A DNA stretch of 64,000 nucleotides, from contig CAWFFZ010000008.1 of assembly GCA_963815295.1 (NCBI GenBank), positions 496,001 to 560,000 of the forward strand. Direction: 5' to 3'. The notes under the pieces were generated by a model that was not told the origin of the DNA, did no database searches, and saw only the letters and a program-made list of their open reading frames with translations. Positions 62,876 to 64,000 of this stretch are shown in pieces (the stretch's first letter is position 1; each line of letters starts with the position of its first letter). Source of the DNA: JACDHG01 sp963815295 (GTDB taxonomy: Bacteria > Actinomycetota > Actinomycetes > Propionibacteriales > Nocardioidaceae). Position numbers and translations under genes: made by a program.

Positions 62876-63838
62876 ATGACACAAGGATTGTCGGGCACAT
62901 TGGGTGAGGTCGGCGAGTTCGGCCTGGTCACTGCGCTGACGTCTGTGTTTCAGCAAGGGAATGACGTCGTGGTGGGGCCGGGAGACGACGCTGCGGTCGT
63001 GCGGGTGCCCGGCGGCGAGGTAGTGGCTTCGCTCGACATGCTCGTACAAGGCCGACACTTCCGGCTCGACTGGTCGTCAGCGGATGACATCGGCCACAAG
63101 GCGGCGGCCGAGAACCTCTCCGACATCAACGCGATGGGAGGCCGCACGACTGCGCTCGTCGTCGGACTCGGTGCCCCGCCTGAGCTCGAGACAGCCTGGG
63201 CGCTCGAGTTCGCCCACGGCCTCGCCGACGAGGCGGCTGCGGTCGGTGCCAGCGTGGTCGGGGGAGATCTCACGCGCGCCGACACCATCACGATCGCGAT
63301 CACAGCCCTCGGCGTCTGCGAGCACGGCGTCGTACGTCGGTCGGGCGCCCATCCGGGCGATCTTGTGGCTATGGCAGGTCGTCAGGGCTGGGCCGGGGCG
63401 GGTTTCGCGGTGCTCGGGCGGGGCTTCCGCTCACCTCGCGTCGTGGTCGACTCGCACCGGCGGCCGTCGCCGCCGTATCACGCTGGCCCCGAGGCGGCTC
63501 AGCTCGGAGCGACGGCCATGATCGACGTCAGCGACGGCCTGCTGCAAGACATCGGCCACGTCGCCACTGCGAGTGGGGTGGCGATCGACGTCGACTCTGG
63601 CAGCTTCGACGTACCCGAACCGCTCCAGGCTGTCGGAGCCGCGCTGGGTGTGGACCCGCTTCACTTCGTGCTCACCGGCGGTGACGACTACTCGCTCGTA
63701 GCCACATTTCCCGTCGACGGCGCGCTGCCTGACACCTGGCTGGCCATCGGTCGCGTGCTCGAATCAGGTGAGACCGGTGTCGTCACTGTGGATGGTGCGC
63801 CGTATAACGACTCAGCAGGACACCAGCACTTCCGTTGA
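62876..63838 (+). CDS. thiL: thiamine-monophosphate kinase
   Basis: 320 aa PurM-like ATPase; last step to thiamine diphosphate, the cofactor of IlvB. GEFGLVTALTSVFQ, VVVGPGDDAAVVRV, SLDMLVQGRHFRLDW and DIGHKAAAENLSDINAMGG are the N-terminal ATP and metal motifs, and TAMIDVSDGLLQDIGHVA follows. The ATG at 62876 has AAGGGA 6 nt upstream; the frame to 62834 adds 14 non-conserved residues. Confidence 0.94.
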   Translation: MTQGLSGTLGEVGEFGLVTALTSVFQQGNDVVVGPGDDAAVVRVPGGEVVASLDMLVQGRHFRLDWSSADDIGHKAAAENLSDINAMGGRTTALVVGLGAPPELETAWALEFAHGLADEAAAVGASVVGGDLTRADTITIAITALGVCEHGVVRRSGAHPGDLVAMAGRQGWAGAGFAVLGRGFRSPRVVVDSHRRPSPPYHAGPEAAQLGATAMIDVSDGLLQDIGHVATASGVAIDVDSGSFDVPEPLQAVGAALGVDPLHFVLTGGDDYSLVATFPVDGALPDTWLAIGRVLESGETGVVTVDGAPYNDSAGHQHFR

Positions 63839-63881
63839 TCGAACGAGCCGATTAGCGCCAGTCGACGCATAGTCTGATCCT

Positions 63882-64000
63882 GTGTCCGAGCACGCGAGCG
63901 AACCGTTCACCTCCCGTCTGGCCGCTTTGGTTGCGGCGGTCCGCCTCGGCCCTGCCGCTGTCGCGATGGTCGCCGGCCTGTTGGTCGATGTTGCTGAGAA
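63882..64000 (+). CDS. start of an unidentified gene, 3'-truncated by the window
   Basis: A GTG at 63882 opens a frame to the window edge: SEHASEPFTSRLAAL, then a hydrophobic run ending VAGLLVDVAE. TAGTCT (63870-63875) is 6 nt before the GTG without a Shine-Dalgarno. 39 residues are not enough to name the family. Confidence 0.5.
   Translation, partial: MSEHASEPFTSRLAALVAAVRLGPAAVAMVAGLLVDVAE

Overview
The window is high-GC, densely packed actinobacterial chromosome. Gene content points to the Propionibacteriales, most likely a Nocardioidaceae member (Nocardioides or Aeromicrobium-like): GatCAB transamidosome genes, an HU protein with a long Ala/Lys tail, a CofC step of F420 synthesis, an NdgR/LtbR-type IclR regulator divergent from leuCD, and a plsC-gpsA-ddl-DUF3515-AsnC-thiL neighbourhood. 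The family assignment is inference; no rRNA is present to test it.

Region by region. 1-5.3 kb: end of a glycogen phosphorylase gene (one +1 frameshift), convergent glgX, a divergent enoyl-CoA hydratase and a small membrane protein closed by a strong terminator. 5.3-17.7 kb: housekeeping block etfB-etfA, a nucleotidyltransferase, cysteine desulfurase-mnmA (tRNA thiolation), a MetE-like domain protein, ligA with a coupled 51-aa membrane protein, and gatC-gatA-gatB. 17.7-22.3 kb: secreted sugar dehydrogenase, two alpha/beta hydrolases and an Asp-box beta-propeller. 22.3-37.3 kb: branched-chain amino acid and serine synthesis (ilvD, ilvBNC with an attenuator, serA, leuB, ilvE, cimA), interrupted by a decayed DUF222/HNH gene, a tandem repeat, a methyltransferase and a small-protein locus with a structured leader. 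37.3-41.5 kb: a possible DNA glycosylase flanked by a repeated 15-bp motif, an FAH-family enzyme, gltX and a CPBP protease. 41.5-51.3 kb: the least conventional part, with paired sensor kinases (one canonical, one degenerate), tRNA-Gln and tRNA-Glu followed by a partial tRNA-Glu duplication, a vanadium haloperoxidase-like protein and a large SARP/STAND/WD40 gene whose beta-propeller half is broken. 51.3-64 kb: VOC protein, alkA-ogt alkylation repair, IclR regulator and leuCD (leuC frameshifted), hup, cofC, plsC-gpsA, a trans-sulfuration-type PLP enzyme, ddl, DUF3515 lipoprotein, AsnC-type protein, thiL and the start of one more gene.

Functionally, cimA, leuCD and leuB together could form 2-oxobutyrate from pyruvate, and ilvBN, ilvC, ilvD and ilvE could carry it to isoleucine and also make valine. 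A recurrent feature is a TANNNT -10 box ending 5-9 nt before the start codon with no Shine-Dalgarno sequence, which I read as widespread leaderless transcription. No CRISPR array, intact insertion sequence, prophage or rRNA was seen. Two otherwise conserved genes (glgP and leuC) carry single extra bases, so base-call errors should be excluded before calling them broken.
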